Notes under the pieces: generated by a model
What the model saw: only the letters and a program-made list of their open reading frames with translations
The model's database searches: none
What the model was told of the DNA's origin: nothing
NCBI RefSeq assembly: GCF_041381155.1
Contig: NC_091140.1
Span: forward strand, 20,054,864-20,118,863
DNA: 64,000 nt
Source: Argopecten irradians
Lineage: Eukaryota; Mollusca; Bivalvia; Pectinida; Pectinidae
Direction of reading: 5' to 3'
Position numbers and translations under genes: made by a program
Shown: positions 1-13,038 of the stretch, piece by piece
How the letters are laid out: each line of letters begins with the position of its first letter
Numbering within the stretch: the stretch's first letter is position 1

Positions 1-420
1 TCTCTCCTTTGCTTTTAACTGATTCAAACTATAACGTATCGAAAATAAAAACGTTATAGTAAGATGATATATGTGGAGGTTTTGTTGTCTGTTTAACGTT
101 CGCGTGCTGGTAAGTTTTTGATACCATAAATTAAAACACATTTTAGGAACAGAGGACAAAAAAATACAACTGTCGCCCTATACTTAAATTTAATCCAACG
201 AACTCTCTCTCTCTCTATATATATATGTATATATTTTGAGCACTTACAAACGAGTATTATTAATGTACTGATATCTCAGGGTTATTTTAATTCATCTAAA
301 TGCTCTACTATGGTCATTTCGCTAGTATTTCTGATCCATTAAAATATACAATGAAAATTAATAACATAAAATTATTTGAAATAAAAAGTAAGTATCTTGC
401 TGACGTCATATGAAACTTAC

Positions 421-3400
421 CTTAGCTCTACATCTCCTTTCATCTTCATTAAGCTCCTGTTTTCATATTTCAAATGTTCCAACTCTTGTTGGCTCCTATG
501 GTAAAATGCATATTAGCATATTAAATGTAACATTTTATGTTCATAATAATAACCACCTTCTAAAACAGTCCATCTCTATTTTAAATATAAAATCACAAAT
601 GGGAACACACTGTGTATACATCTTTGATGTTTGATTCACTCGAAGTCGGTTATATTGTGATCTCCGGAAAATTGGATATAAAAATATCATGTGACCGAAT
701 CCTACTAGTCTGTAGCACCTAAGATACGATAGAAGAAGCAGAAGACAACCAGGTGGTACCCGTGAGTAGATTTCTGTTGAGAAACATTGATTATGTACCA
801 TTTATTCTACATAATAAACTAGCAATATGTCTGTTAGACATTTAGTGCTCGCGAACTACTACCCAAAACCTTAAGAACGTAACTCAAGGTGACAATCCGT
901 GGTTTCTACATAGAAATGTATACAAACAATGGTAGAACTCTCTAGCTATCGAAGAGTGAATTTATGAAACGAGTCTAGGAAGTTTTTAATTTTGCGAGCC
1001 TTTGCGAAACTATAGCTAATCTAGGCAATATCTTAATATAATGCAGATATCTTCTCGCTCGAACTAATATAGGGTCTTAAATGAGTGTCCATTTCATAGG
1101 AAAATTTATGAAACAAGTGTAAGAAGCTTTTAATTTTGCGAGCCTTAGCATCGAGACGAGTTTTACAAAATCTCTAAGAAATTGACATAAAAATAACATA
1201 GTTTAACACATAACAACAACAGGCCACATTTCAAACAGTTTCAAGTCAAAATGTATTACGGAAATCTAGCGGGTGCCCTCAACATCCTAACATTACATTC
1301 TTTTCGTGACGTCATTATATTTTTTCTTTCATGACGTCACAATGAACTCCCAGCCAATGGAATCGCTTAAGGTCTTATTGGATACTTTCAGGCGGATCAT
1401 GTGCTAAACGAGAATGAACTATCATACATGTAGTTGTGACTTGCCTTGCCAAAATAGCATCACTGTTTTCCATCTGTTTCTTGTACCTCTCGACTTCGTC
1501 TCTTGCTTCATTTAATTTCTTCATAGTATCATCCCTACTGTCTGACAATCTAAATGTTGGTTAAATAAATTAAGAAACCACACTTTACACGTTTACATAT
1601 TTTATGCATATTTTTCGTTTTGATTCCTAATTGATACGTATTTATGAGAGATCAACCATTGGATGAATGAGTGACTTTCAAATTTATCACTTAATATTAT
1701 TAATTCATTGGGGGATTTTTTTCCAATTCTTTACCATGTTATCTTATGCAATCGGCTAGTCTAATACCGGGTATTTATCATAAATTTAATCCCTTAGACA
1801 TTCAAACAATCACATAATATGTTTTACCAAAAAACATTTGAACAATTATTGCTTACGGTTTCTTTTCTTCGTGTAAACTTGCTATCTGTCTTTTGAGTTC
1901 ATGTACTTCCCTCTCTAGAATTCCATAATACTTGGAATCTCTCCGTGTGCCCTCCGAGCTACTGCTACTCTCGTTACGATGAACAGGAGTTCGAGACGGT
2001 GCTTTTCTGTCAAGCCTCCAATCCTGTTTTGCTCGCTTTAAAGCATGAGATACTTGTTCATATTCATTTGCTTGTTCAGATCGACATTTTGGCATGTATT
2101 CTTGTTGTCTTTCTCGTCTTCCTCTATCAGACAAAGGCTATAGAAGAAAGATACATCACATTATGTAAACATCCAGTTGCTATTATTCATTAATCAAATT
2201 ATCAGTAGAACTAAAAAGAAAGAGTACATAAAGATTACCCTTGTTACAAAATTATATATTGAATCACCGGATTCACACAGTTTCCAAACAAAATTTCTTT
2301 CGTACTCCGATTAAAGTTTTCAAAAAAAAGTGAAATCAATGCTGAAATACGTATTTTTTTCTTTATTTCCATGCTAAATCTGGCATTCTAATTGGCTAAT
2401 TGCTTTTTCCATACAAAACAAAAATTCGAAATGGCGCGAAAACCCGACGTCATTCTGACGTCATAATAGAAACATTGACGTTGCGTATTGATTTAGAAAA
2501 AACATTCCCTTAGAAAGACATTGGAATCATTCGTGTAAACGAATTTTATTTTATCAAGTGGTCTGGAAAATTAATTATTAGCATCAGTGTCACTTTTTAT
2601 TTTATGAATTATAATAAAAAAAAAGGTTATAAACTTCTGTGAAAATCTGCTAAGCGGATTCACATAATTTGCAAACAAAATATCCTCTATGCCCCGATGA
2701 AATTTAGAGAAATAGTGAAATCAATGCTTAAATAATATTTTGTTATTATTAACATACTAAATCTAGCATTCTCATTGACCGATTCTTTATTTCATACCAC
2801 TATGTCACTACAGACACATTAACGTTAGTATTGTTTTTTGATAAATAATCCATTGATAAGTAAATGGAATTTCACGTGTAAACGGTTTAGCATACCATCA
2901 AGTAGTCTGGAAAGTTAATTAAAACATTTATGTCAGTATTGTTTAATTTCATCGGGTTATGAAATAAGTTTTGGGAATCCCTTCCGTGGATTAACACAGT
3001 TTGCATACAGCATTTCTTAATTTACCTCACTTCAATAGTTAATACTTAAATAAATCTCAAGATTTGTTACCAGTATGAACCATTTTGACATGTAATTCAT
3101 TATTTTGCACGCAATGTGTTTGTTTTTCTTAATGTTCATTACCTGTTCTCCAAGACGTTTCTTTAGACTGCTGATTTCTAATTCTACTTCCTCAAGGCGA
3201 TATTCTGCATCATCTCTTTCCCGAGCTAATTTTTTTACACTTGCTTTTAAATCATTAATTTCTTTCGATTCTGTTTTCAGCCATGTTAATTCAAGTATCT
3301 GTAAAATAATATGATACCCAAATATCGATGCGGTCATTTGACTATCTTGTATCCGAAATTGATTCATAATACCGAAAGCTATATAAAATCTTAAGAGGAC

Positions 3401-5825
3401 ATTTTTGAAAACTAACAAGAGAAATTGTTTCGAATCGGCTAAAGGAAATATGAGCAAAATGAATGGTTAATGTTTTTAAGAAGACAGCCATCTTGGACAT
3501 CAAAGTTATTAAATAGATAATATGTAAAAAAAAATATTTAGGAGAAAAATCCAGTCCAAACTATATATTTTATTCTAACAACAGCTACGTCAAATTTATC
3601 TTTCTATTATTTCAGCGTTTGAAATTGAAGTTTACAAACGTAGGACAGCTCACAACGCATGACGACGAAAGATGGACAACGACTAAAGGAAACCCTGAAC
3701 ATTTGGATCAGATTAGTTAAATGCATTCGATTGTCACTCCGTTTTATTTTAGAACGATATATCAATAATGATAGGTTTAACTTAAGCATACTCTGTCAGC
3801 ACATAAGATATTCTTTGACATAATCTGTAAGTTTACACATTCAACGTATTACACAAATGTTGATGGGACAATATTGCCGACGAACTGTACATAGAATCGG
3901 ATAATTCAGGAAACGCTGTATAGGCAATGCTAATGTGTTACAATGGTTCATTATCTAAGCGAATTTGAGGATCAGCCTTTTTAGTTGAATTATAAATCAA
4001 GATATCCCAGGGACACATGCTTATGGTAGCATTAACATCTTAATAATTACCTCTCTAAAGTTATCCACATGACGAATCAATGTGTTGGCCTTGGCTAAGT
4101 AATCGGAGTTGAATTGTTTAAACGTTTGGTCGTCTTCCCACTTCGAATGAAGCTCTTGACATCCCTTGGCGGTCTCTTTTATGCTCTTCAAAATTTCACG
4201 AACAGCGTCTGCGTCAACTTCTCTATGATCAATGATATAAACAATCTTACCTTAAAATGTATACGTTATGCACATCATAAAAACAATGCGCAAAACCTTC
4301 AGCTTTATTTCAATAACTTATGGTTAATCTATTTGTTTGATTAATTAACGTCCCATTCACAGCCAGGGTGAGGTATAGACGGCCTCCCATTTATGCGGTG
4401 TGCAGCGTGTATGAAATGTGTGATGCGTGTTATGGGAGACTGCGGTATATAAGTGTTGTGTCTTCTTATATAGTGGAACTCTTGCCCTTTTCATAGTCCT
4501 GTACCACGCAACACAGCTTGCAAATCATTTCGGACCGAGAAATATTCGTGGTTTACCGATAGAACAAGTATATTGGTTGCTCAGTGTGAACCAATATATT
4601 GATATGAGGGATATTAACTTACAAGTAAACGAAAACAAAATGATTTTCGAAATGATATTAACAAACCCTTACATATTTTTTCATCGGCATGTGCATGGCG
4701 TTCATCTTCTAAATGTTCTAAATCGCCTCTATTTCGTAGTACATACAAAGTCTCGTTCAGCTTTGGGAAAATGTGCTTGTCATAGTCAATTTAAATGCTA
4801 CTGATTTTAATGAGAAATATATATTCATGGGATCGTCCAGACAATGCGAACTTGTCCTTAAAGTTGATCTATATCTTTTATGTGTTTTGTGAATTTTGTG
4901 ATCGTCCTTTGTACAGTATATAATTATATTTGTCCTTTTATGTGTCATGATAAAGTTGCAGATCGCCTCCAAAATTCGACAATGGTTTGTCAATACTGTT
5001 GGAATTACTACTTTGCCCATATTTGTTATTCAATATAGCATTAGCGCAAATGACATTAGAGATATGATTCGAACGATTAATTGTCCAATTGTCTTTGGCA
5101 CGGATCTAGTATATCCTATACTACTTAAATCATCTTTATGTCATATGCTTCCCCTTATGTTGTACATGTATATGAAACAACTGTTTTGTTACTTGAACAG
5201 CGATCGTAAACTTATCATTGAACTTCTGGTGAGAACGACTTTCGCCGACAAAATATCGGTATTTAGGTCGATCCGGCGTGCCGGTGTTTATGACGTCAAT
5301 AATCAATTTTGAAAAGCGAATGCAAACGTTCCGCCCCGGTCAACAGTCAAACTATTGACCGGTCAATAGACTAAATTACTTCATTAACATTTATATAGAG
5401 AATCAAGTAACAGCATCATCTAAGTTATTTTAATTGAAAGAAGCCTAGTAGGCTAGTAATTACTGTCAGAATTTTTTCCCCTTTCTTTGTGTACATAATT
5501 AATTGAGACAAGTTTATATATGTCAATAATGATTAAACAAGTAAAATGAAATTGTATACTTTCGAAGCAGAGGTATGGATTAATGTACAGTGTAAATGTC
5601 GAGGGGAGCTAACTCTGTGAAGTTTAAAAAATATAAATTTTAGATTAACTCTGCATACAACAACAATTAAGCTCAAAAGATAGATCTACACACTAATGCT
5701 TCCAATAACGAAAGTAGGAATACCATACATAACGAAAGTAGAATACTTTACCTGGGGCTTAGCTGGCCGCGGCGCTTTTTACTCTCGCGTTGACTGCGTC
5801 TGAATGCCTTTCTAATACCTGACAT
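421..5825 (-). CDS. Unidentified coiled-coil protein, 5' six exons (partial)
   Basis: Not recognised. Exons read on the minus strand are 5825-5752, 4222-4051, 3298-3143, 2137-1857, 1549-1445 and 495-421; the gene continues past position 1. Phases join without a break and give about 287 residues. The ATG at 5825 opens a very basic N-terminus (MSGIRKAFRRSQRESKKRRG). Residues about 25-134 and 205-287 are rich in Lys, Glu and Leu in heptad-like order, suggesting long coiled coils; between them is a polar stretch with a five-serine run (NESSSSSEG). All donors are GT except the one after 1445, which is AAG|GCAAGT. No signal peptide or membrane segment is seen. A cytoskeletal or centrosomal scaffold would fit, but that is only inference from composition. 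Introns hold dispersed repeats (2255-3040, 950-1170). Confidence 0.8.
950..1170. repeat. Dispersed repeat, two copies in tandem
   Basis: Two related segments carry 'tttatgaaacgagtctagga' followed by 'ttttgcgagcct' (near 960 and 1106). A third related copy lies at about 27632-27711 and a weaker one near 39550-39600. Sits in an intron of the coiled-coil gene. Confidence 0.6.
1439..1445 (-). other. GC donor splice site of the coiled-coil gene
   Basis: Minus-strand exon 5 ends GGCAAG|GCAAGT. Only this GC donor keeps frame with the next exon (495-421, acceptor ACCATAG). The nearby GT three bases downstream would lead into a stop in the next exon. The consensus AG|GCAAGT is the usual form of animal GC-AG introns. 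Confidence 0.7.
2255..3040. repeat. ~385 bp dispersed repeat, two copies plus a start of a third
   Basis: The unit contains, in order, a 'ggattcacacagtttgcaaa' module, 'aatcaatgcttaa', 'catgctaaatctggcattct', a TGACGTCA-containing part ('ttgacgttgcgtattgattt') and 'atcaagtagtctggaaa'. Copies start near 2263, 2650 and 2975. A further copy in the same order lies at 43840-44225 and a fragment at 6112-6220. The module around 'gaatccgc...gcggattc' is a hairpin. Lies in the intron between 3143 and 2137 of the coiled-coil gene. Confidence 0.7.
4335..4500 (-). repeat. Possible retroelement (LINE/SINE) 3' tail fragment
   Basis: The run 'ttaacgtcccattcacagcc' followed by 'agggtgaggtatagacgg' resembles the 3' tail of the I/Nimb-type LINE in this window ('ttttacggcccatcgacaac ... 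ggtcatttag'). Tail-like end only; no coding part recognised. Lies in the first intron of the coiled-coil gene. Confidence 0.35.
5352..5369. repeat. Perfect 18 bp palindrome
   Basis: CTATTGACCGGTCAATAG, in the first intron of the coiled-coil gene. No other sign of function. Confidence 0.6.
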
Positions 5826-6987
5826 TACAACAATTTCAGTTAAAGCTAGTAACACAACGCATACGTATAATGAAAACAACCCGGAATGCAATTGGTGTAT
5901 AGTGTATACCATTCAGCGCCAGCTAGGGGAAGGTCACTAGATCCTGATAACGGGCTTCGAGTAGCAATCAATATTTAATACTATTAGGCACAAAAGGGGT
6001 TATCAAAAAATAAAACTCAAAACGCAGTCGTTGCAGAAATATACATGTTTGCATAACGCGAGTTCTTTTTTCATCAGATAATAAAATACTAAGTAATCAA
6101 TTCTGTTTGCAAACTTTTGTGAGAATCTGTTATGCGGATTCACACAGTTTACAAACAAAATATCTTTCTTACCCTGATGAAATTAAAGAATTGTAACATT
6201 AATGTTCAATTATATTCGTATATCCATATGATTAAGCATATACTTGCAGTTGGGTATTACACATCATAGGTAATTTAAGAAAACCAAAATACAACTAATC
6301 GATTCGCGCAATTATCTCGTAGTTTATATACACATGTATATGACCAAAGAACAGTACACTGCGGTAAAATTTTGATTTATGCACAATTAATACATAAAAT
6401 ATTAGGAGCGAAAAAACATAAACAAAAACACACACACAAAATTGATATCACAAAATGCTGATAAGTATATTAGATTACAATCTGAAATACTTTCTCTATT
6501 GAAGGAATAACAAATAGAATTTACCAATGAAATGTTTCTGTTATGGTAAATGTCATAAAAATCAAACATTGCTATACATTGAGTTGAATATTTGATTCGT
6601 TAGCTAATAGTGTGCTATGTTTCTACAATGCGATTTGCTACCGTATAATTATTTACTCAAAACGAAATGTGTGGTAAATAAAGAAAATCGCAAATAGGTT
6701 GAATTTCATAATACATGTATTTATAACGAACGATAACTAAAGAACTTTTTTTTCTTTAATCAGTCGTAAGTACGGACATTTTTATAGAATAGTGAACTTA
6801 AACTGGTAGAGTTATATATTCTTTCATAGAAATATCAAAACTGTTGAATTATTTCAGACTGAGACAAAATTGAAGTTATGTAAACTCTATTTCGATCTGT
6901 CGATATCACTTTAAACATTAGCAATAAATATTTGCGGAAAGTTGTTATTCCTAACTTTAATGATGTCTTAGTATTTTTATCCGGGGA
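5826..6987. other. Intergenic AT-rich DNA upstream of the coiled-coil gene
   Basis: No coding exon seen. Likely holds the promoter of the minus-strand gene starting at 5825. Contains a fragment (about 6112-6220) of the ~385 bp dispersed repeat. Confidence 0.5.
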
Positions 6988-7703
6988 GTATATGGTAGAT
7001 ATAGCGTCTGAGAGATTATATTAGTGTACTTCATTATGTCGGAAAATATCACCATTTTCATGCTTATAATATTGTATGGACAATATTTTGATATGTAACG
7101 TATCTGGACTAGTTCATTGTTTCTTTTTCATATTTTAATTAAAATTTGTTTTATTGCAAATGTAGGATTTGCAGTTACATGTGATAAAACTTATCATTTG
7201 AAACTTATTAAAAAGAATAACACATCACTTGATACCTAACAAAACACAATTCCATCAGACTCTATATTCTTAAAGATGCTCCACCGCTGACAAATGGTAT
7301 TTTTTCATTATCAAGAACAGGAGCAGATGATTTAGTATTTTTCTTTAGTTACAAAAGTTACTTACTTTACACTATTACCACTATTGAAAAGTTTGAGCTT
7401 CTAATTTTACTTCAAGTTAAAAATATGAAAAATAATTAATTGCATCCCGAAAAAAATCCGTGGCACTATATTCTATATCAAATGAAGTACTGATTGCGCA
7501 TGCACCAAAGGCGAAATAAATTATTTTATATTATTTTTTGTTTTAATTAGGCATATATATACAGATTAAACACAAATTATTGTTCGAATGATGAATATCA
7601 TTTATGCTCTGTCGGCGGTGGAGCATCTTTAAATAAAACTTGTATTTTCCGACATAATGAAGTACACTAATATAATCTCTCAGACGCTATATCTACCATA
7701 TAC
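6988..7703. mobile_element. Non-autonomous element with 61 bp perfect inverted repeats
   Basis: Arms at 6988-7048 and about 7643-7703 are perfect reverse complements ('gtatatggtagatatagcgt...' against '...acgctatatctaccatatac'). The loop holds a separate TTAA MITE (7270-7632). The right arm runs straight into a third small element (7702-7810). No coding sequence; superfamily not resolved. Confidence 0.75.
7270..7632. mobile_element. TTAA MITE, family 1, copy A
   Basis: Ends are TTAA-AGATGCTCCACCGC and GCGGTGGAGCATCT-TTAA, inverted repeats of about 20 bp with TTAA at both outer edges. Interior is AT-rich and non-coding. The TTAA target is typical of piggyBac-type elements, but the superfamily is inference. 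Other copies lie at 12675 and 29426. Inserted inside the inverted-repeat element 6988-7703. Confidence 0.85.
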
Positions 7704-7810
7704 CCTCGTCAGTCAATACATTGTATACACTCTACACTGTAGATGAGAGGTATAATCAAAAGTAGAGAGGGCATTGCCAGCCGAAGTACAATGTATTGAC
7801 TGACGAGGGT
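7702..7810. mobile_element. 109 bp foldback/MITE
   Basis: Ends are ACCCTCGTCAGTCAATACAT and its near-perfect complement ATGTATTGACTGACGAGGGT, about 24 bp inverted repeats around a 60 bp loop. Abuts the right arm of the preceding element. Confidence 0.7.
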
Positions 7811-10039
7811 GCCTCTTCCTGTAGTGAGAGGGTATGCTATATGCTATACTGATTTTCCATGCCAACTCAAACACAACTAGAATTTATGGAAATGTTGAAG
7901 ATACATATATTGCTTGTACTTTTATTAAACAGTTATATAAAGAACAATAAATTTACTTTCATACCTAACTTGCACCCATCGCCATCTCGTGCAATCATGC
8001 TTTCATAAGGCATCATCATCTGTATTGCCAAACAAAAATGACCTCATATACTCACCCTCTTCTTCACCATCATCACAATCATGAAAATATAATTAAACAT
8101 ATTTTCGTATCAGATAAGCCATAATCCATACAATTTATTATATCGTGAGATGTCAATAAATAATAATAACATTATGATATTATAGGCCCTTGTTTCGATC
8201 TCACACATGTCTTAAAATGTTTGACAAGATATAGGACACGAGACAACATACCGGTTTTGTGATAAATGCCTGAAACCAGAAAGTAAATATAATTAAAGTA
8301 TGTGTAAGGTAACAAAGATATAATAATTTAAAATAAAAATCTAGAAATTGAGTTTAGGGTTAGTTTATATCTGATCAGTCGGAAAGATATCGGAATCGAC
8401 TATGCATCGTTACAATTAAATTTTACATTCCTGTCGAATGCGATCACGTAACATCAACTGGCAACATTACGGTATATACATGTTTTTACCACATAAGGCG
8501 GTGTTATTCAACTCTCATGTCATTAAATAAACACTGCAGCTGTTAAATAACAATTGGCGGATCGCCAGCCGATGTTTAAGCCACGCCCCCAACGATTCAA
8601 GGGATATCCCTCCTGTTTGCTCCGACATCGGTAAGGTAAACAAGATGGCGACCGCCAAATTTTCAGATGACTTTTCATCCATAATTACCTTATTATAAGT
8701 TATTAACCAATCATTCAACAAAAACGAAGGATAATATCGTTTGTCAATGATTTTAAAATAAAAACTGTGAAATTGTCAAGTCATATTTTGCAAACGTTCA
8801 CACATGTATATTGCAGTCAATGCAAGTCAGAGCACCCGCATTCTATAAATATTGAAGTAGGCATATCGCTTTCTAAAACCGTGTTGAATGACATTCATTA
8901 TTCATGTTTTAAAGCATGATCAGTACTTATTGTGTGTGGATATTCCCCTTATTATTCCCCTAGTATTTCCAACCATAATTCCAGTATATTTTGCATGTAT
9001 TTTTTCTGTCTTCTGACAAGGTCTGTATTTTTTAAAAACCTAATAGGACCCTAGGTTCAAATATATGTTGAGGTAGGCCTAATAATCATGGCAGGATTTT
9101 TACATAAATAAAAACACATAACTATTTATCATAATAAGATAGGTTTGTTGCAAATATTTGTATCTGATGTTCATTAAAATTTTAATATTATAGTGTAGTT
9201 AAAAATCTGTATCTTTTGTCATTATAACACTACAAATGTTGAAATACGTACAATTGATAAATTAATGTTTTGTTAAATCCATATACAATATATGCATTAA
9301 ATGTTCATTAAAAGCACATTGACTATACATAAATTCAACATTTCAATTTACAGTATGGGTGAACAATGCTCCCATGCACTGGCATATCATTATCATGATC
9401 CTCATCAAGATAGTTATAACTATACATGTATATGTGCTGAATATGTCAACTCTTTCATGATTGTAGTACAAAGTACAAATGGTCGTATGTTGTCCTCTTC
9501 AACTTGTTCCCCAATCAATGACACTCTGTTTAAAATAAACAGAAAAATTTAATTCCATGTCTTTATTTATTGCATATCTCTCAATTTTCAATTTAGCTGA
9601 TATCCAGCAAGTATCATATTCAAATAGGGTTCACCTCTTTACAGAAGATACCTGTTACCTGGTAAGTTTCTTAGCTTTATATTTCCCCATAACTTAAATG
9701 TAATGCTCTACATTGGAAACTGTTAAGTTAAGGATAACTTAAAATTTCTTAGGTTAAGTTAAGAAATGTTCATGAAACATGTTGAAATTAGGGTCTATAA
9801 ATAAATCAAATCAGACATCACAATGACTTTAAGACTGATTAATATACATGTACACAGAATATAAAAAATCACAGATATGATGCAACATATGATAAAATTA
9901 AAATATGAGCGATGACTGGAAAGCGTGCCACGTGTGACGTCAAATGTGTTGCGAAATTTATATATATATAGTGCTCATTGGTATAGGATGCAAATTTAGT
10001 CGCCTATCTTCTCAGTGTGTTGACAAAGAAGCAAAGTCC
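7811..10039. other. Intergenic stretch, little recognised
   Basis: AT-rich with no supported exon. At about 8560-8660 there is a more GC-rich patch including AAGATGGCGACCG, which looks promoter- or first-exon-like, but no gene could be joined to it. A 14 bp direct repeat 'aaatttagtcgcct' occurs near 9991 and 10039, beside the Penelope-like relic. Confidence 0.4.
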
Positions 10040-11757
10040 CAAATTTAGTCGCCTTTTGCTGGGCAGCATATGTAAAGGATTAAAAACGCGTAGAACAGAA
10101 CGGGAAAATGCTTGAAGTAGGGATAATTAATTGAAAAGCAAGTGATCAATTGATGTCGATAAGTATATTTAACGTTCGTTAATGCCTTTGGGATAGCGGG
10201 TCTCTCTCGATCGACGCTTGCTTTGTGTCCAGCAGGAATAGTGCTCAATTGCAATCACCTACATGTCTTTCCAACTATGGATGGATAAGTTGAAATGTCT
10301 GGCAACCGAATAGGCAGGTTTGTTCTGTTTGATAGACCAGTGGTGATTGTTGATTCTGACGTTGAGTGGACCACCGGTTTCCCCAAACGTATTGCATTGT
10401 GCATTTCCTACACGAGAGTGCATTTCCTACACGAGAGGATGTAGATGACATTACTGAATTTGCACGTCAGGTTCTGTCGGATGTTGTATGCTCTGTTGTT
10501 GATAGCACATTCAAATGTGTCTGTGGATGCTGTGTATGGACACATCATGCACCGTTTATTGTTGCATGTTTGGAATGAACCCGTTTGTGCAGCAGGAGCA
10601 AGAGGAGGAAGTTTGCTGCCCACTACAAGGTCTTTTTACATTTTTTGGTCTGCGGTAGGCTAGTAGCAGTGGCTCTGGGAAAATACGCCTAAGTTTTGTT
10701 GATGACTCAATGATTTTCCAGGAGTTCCTAAGGATAGAAGGGAGTTGTTAAGGTGGAATGTTACCACACAGGGAACACGTTGAGTGGCAGTTCTTGTTTG
10801 ATATATGAGGAGATTGGCTATATCTAGGGCGCGGACCTTGTCGATTTCTCGGTCGATCAGATGCGATTTGTATCCTCTAGAGATAAGGTGGCATTTCATC
10901 TCTTCGCACCGGCGTTCGAAGGTGGAATTGTCGGACACTATTCGACGCATTCGTAACGCTTGTGAATAGGGAATGCTTCTGGTGGTATGCGAGGGATGAC
11001 AACTGGTGGGACGGAGGTATAGATGAGAATCAGTAGGTTTGGAATACAAGTCAGTACTAATGGCCCCTTCAACTAAGGTAGATCTAGTGTCTAGAAATAT
11101 ATTGGTATCTGATGATATATCGGCAGTGAATTTGATAGTATTGTGGAATGTGTTGGCATGTTCAATAAATTCATCGAGAGACTATCAGTTGGAGGTCCAT
11201 TTGATTTCAATATCGTCAATGAATCTGAGCCAGCTGTAAGGTTTTATTGGGGCTGATGTTAAGATTGCAGATTCAAGGTGTCCCATGAATACATTGGCAT
11301 ATAATGGAGCCATCTTGGTGTCCATAGCTGTACCACTGATTTGCACTTAACTCTGGGTCAACGGATGGTTAGACACACGTCTGTCCCATACCGCACGACA
11401 GGCAGCAATGCCGTCCGCGTACGGGATGTTGGTGTAGAGAGAGACAACATCCATCGTAACTAACAGAGTGGTAGGTCATGGCAAGGCGTTTTATTCAAGT
11501 AATCAGTAGTATCTTTTAGATAAGATGGTAGATTTTCAACAATTGGGCGTAAATGGAAATCAATAAACTTGGATATCTTTTCGGTAGGTTGGCCTATAGA
11601 GTTGATGATGGGCCTGCCCGGGTTGCCAGGTTTGTTGATTTTGAGGAGGAGATAGAATTTGCCTGCATGAGCGTTCTCTGGTCGTAAAAAGCTCGCTGTG
11701 TCTTCATCAATATCTCCTCGGTCTAGGATCCTATCTAAGGTGTCATATTGTAACTAT
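10040..11757 (-). mobile_element. Penelope-like retroelement relic (RT + GIY-YIG)
   Basis: Read on the minus strand, the right part (about 11750-11060) gives reverse-transcriptase blocks typical of Penelope elements: [53 protein letters not shown] and [11 protein letters not shown]. The middle part (about 11049-10660) carries SKPTDSHLYLRPTSCHPSHT and SIPYSQALRMRRI. The left part (about 10620-10150) carries a Cys cluster (CNNKRCMMCPY), then a GIY-YIG nuclease end (GETGGPLNVRINNHHWSIKQ, and W...KRRSRET). It is 5'-truncated and broken by several stops and frame changes; a 20 bp segment near 10410-10440 is duplicated in tandem. No intact protein remains. Confidence 0.85.
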
Positions 11758-12674
11758 ACATATATAAGAACCTGATCACTTCTCAAAGCTGTTTTCAGCA
11801 GGGTGTGGCAAGGTTGTAAAAGTACAATACACCAGATTAAAACAAATATAGATCACATTTCAATAATAAGAGACATTCAAGACATGAATTATTAAGAAAG
11901 GTTGTTTATAGATTTTTTCACACACAATGTTCACATAGCTAAACTAAATCGCTAAATACATGTTAGAATACTATACAAAACGCTAGCTTCGACTGCATTG
12001 GTAAATTTGAAGGACAGATAGGTGATTTATGTTGACTTCAATTTCAATGTTTTAAAGTTTGCCGGCGGAACTTGCATGCTTTTATCGTCAGGTATACTTA
12101 GCCATCCGTTCAGTCGATATATTGACATTTCTGTTTATCTATGCAGCATTACATAATGGTTAAAACAATATTCATAAAGTCCTTAGGGTTGTATCGCTAT
12201 GTGTGATAAAATCGGTTACGTTCGCATAATGAATTGTAGCTAGTCTGCCTTTACCTTGCCCTGGAGAAGTTAGATTATTTGCTTTAAAAAAATTAATTAA
12301 AGCTTAACAGTAGCAATCATAATATAATTGTATATAATGTATGTATATAAATGAAGGTAAACGATGCCGGAGTCAATTACCTAACATGTATTTAAAATGA
12401 ATTTAGCTATGTCATTCTGAAATGTTATGTAATGTTTAGAAATGTTCCGAACGACAGAGTACTATCAAACACTTCAAATTGTATTTTTAGTATTCTCTTA
12501 AAAGGCCGATAATAAATCCTTACGTAAAGGAGAATATCTTCTTTGAAATATTGGATTGGACGAGGTCGTAAAACATAACCCGCACATGCATTAAAACATA
12601 GCATACACTCGATAGATTTTGAAAGCTAACAATGCATGAGCAACCAGTCTGGAATGATATTGGATTGGTATAGG
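11758..12674. other. Intergenic stretch, nothing recognised
   Basis: AT-rich sequence between the Penelope relic and the second TTAA MITE; no exon, RNA or repeat family was recognised. Confidence 0.4.
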
Positions 12675-13038
12675 TTAAAGATGCTCCACCGCTGAAAAAT
12701 GATATTTTTTCACTATTAAAAACAGGACCAGACGATTTAGTATTTTTCATCAGTTACAAAAGTTACTTACTTTACACCATTACCACCATTGAAAAGTTTG
12801 AGCTTCAAATTTTACTTCAAGTTAAAAATATAAAAAAAAATTAATTGCATCCCGAAAAAATTCCTTGCCGCTATATCCTATATGGAATGAAGTACTGATT
12901 TCGCATGCACCAAAGGCAAAATAAATTATTTTATATATTTTTTTGTGTTAATTAGACGTATATATACACAATTAAACACCAATTATTGTTCAAATGATGA
13001 ATATCATTTATGCTCTGTCGGCGGTGGAGCATCTTTAA
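12675..13038. mobile_element. TTAA MITE, family 1, copy B
   Basis: TTAA-AGATGCTCCACCGC at the left and GCGGTGGAGCATCT-TTAA at the right, same orientation as copy A at 7270. The interiors align closely along their length ('tttagtatttttc', 'gcatcccgaaaaaa', 'gaatatcatttatgctctgt'). Confidence 0.85.

Noticed and set aside
4427-5312. Open frames of 125 and 121 codons on the plus strand
   Set aside because: They lie inside the first intron of the coiled-coil gene on the other strand, have AT-driven composition and no family resemblance.
8515-8721. 68-codon minus-strand frame as a gene
   Set aside because: No splice context or similarity; listed only as a promoter-like patch.
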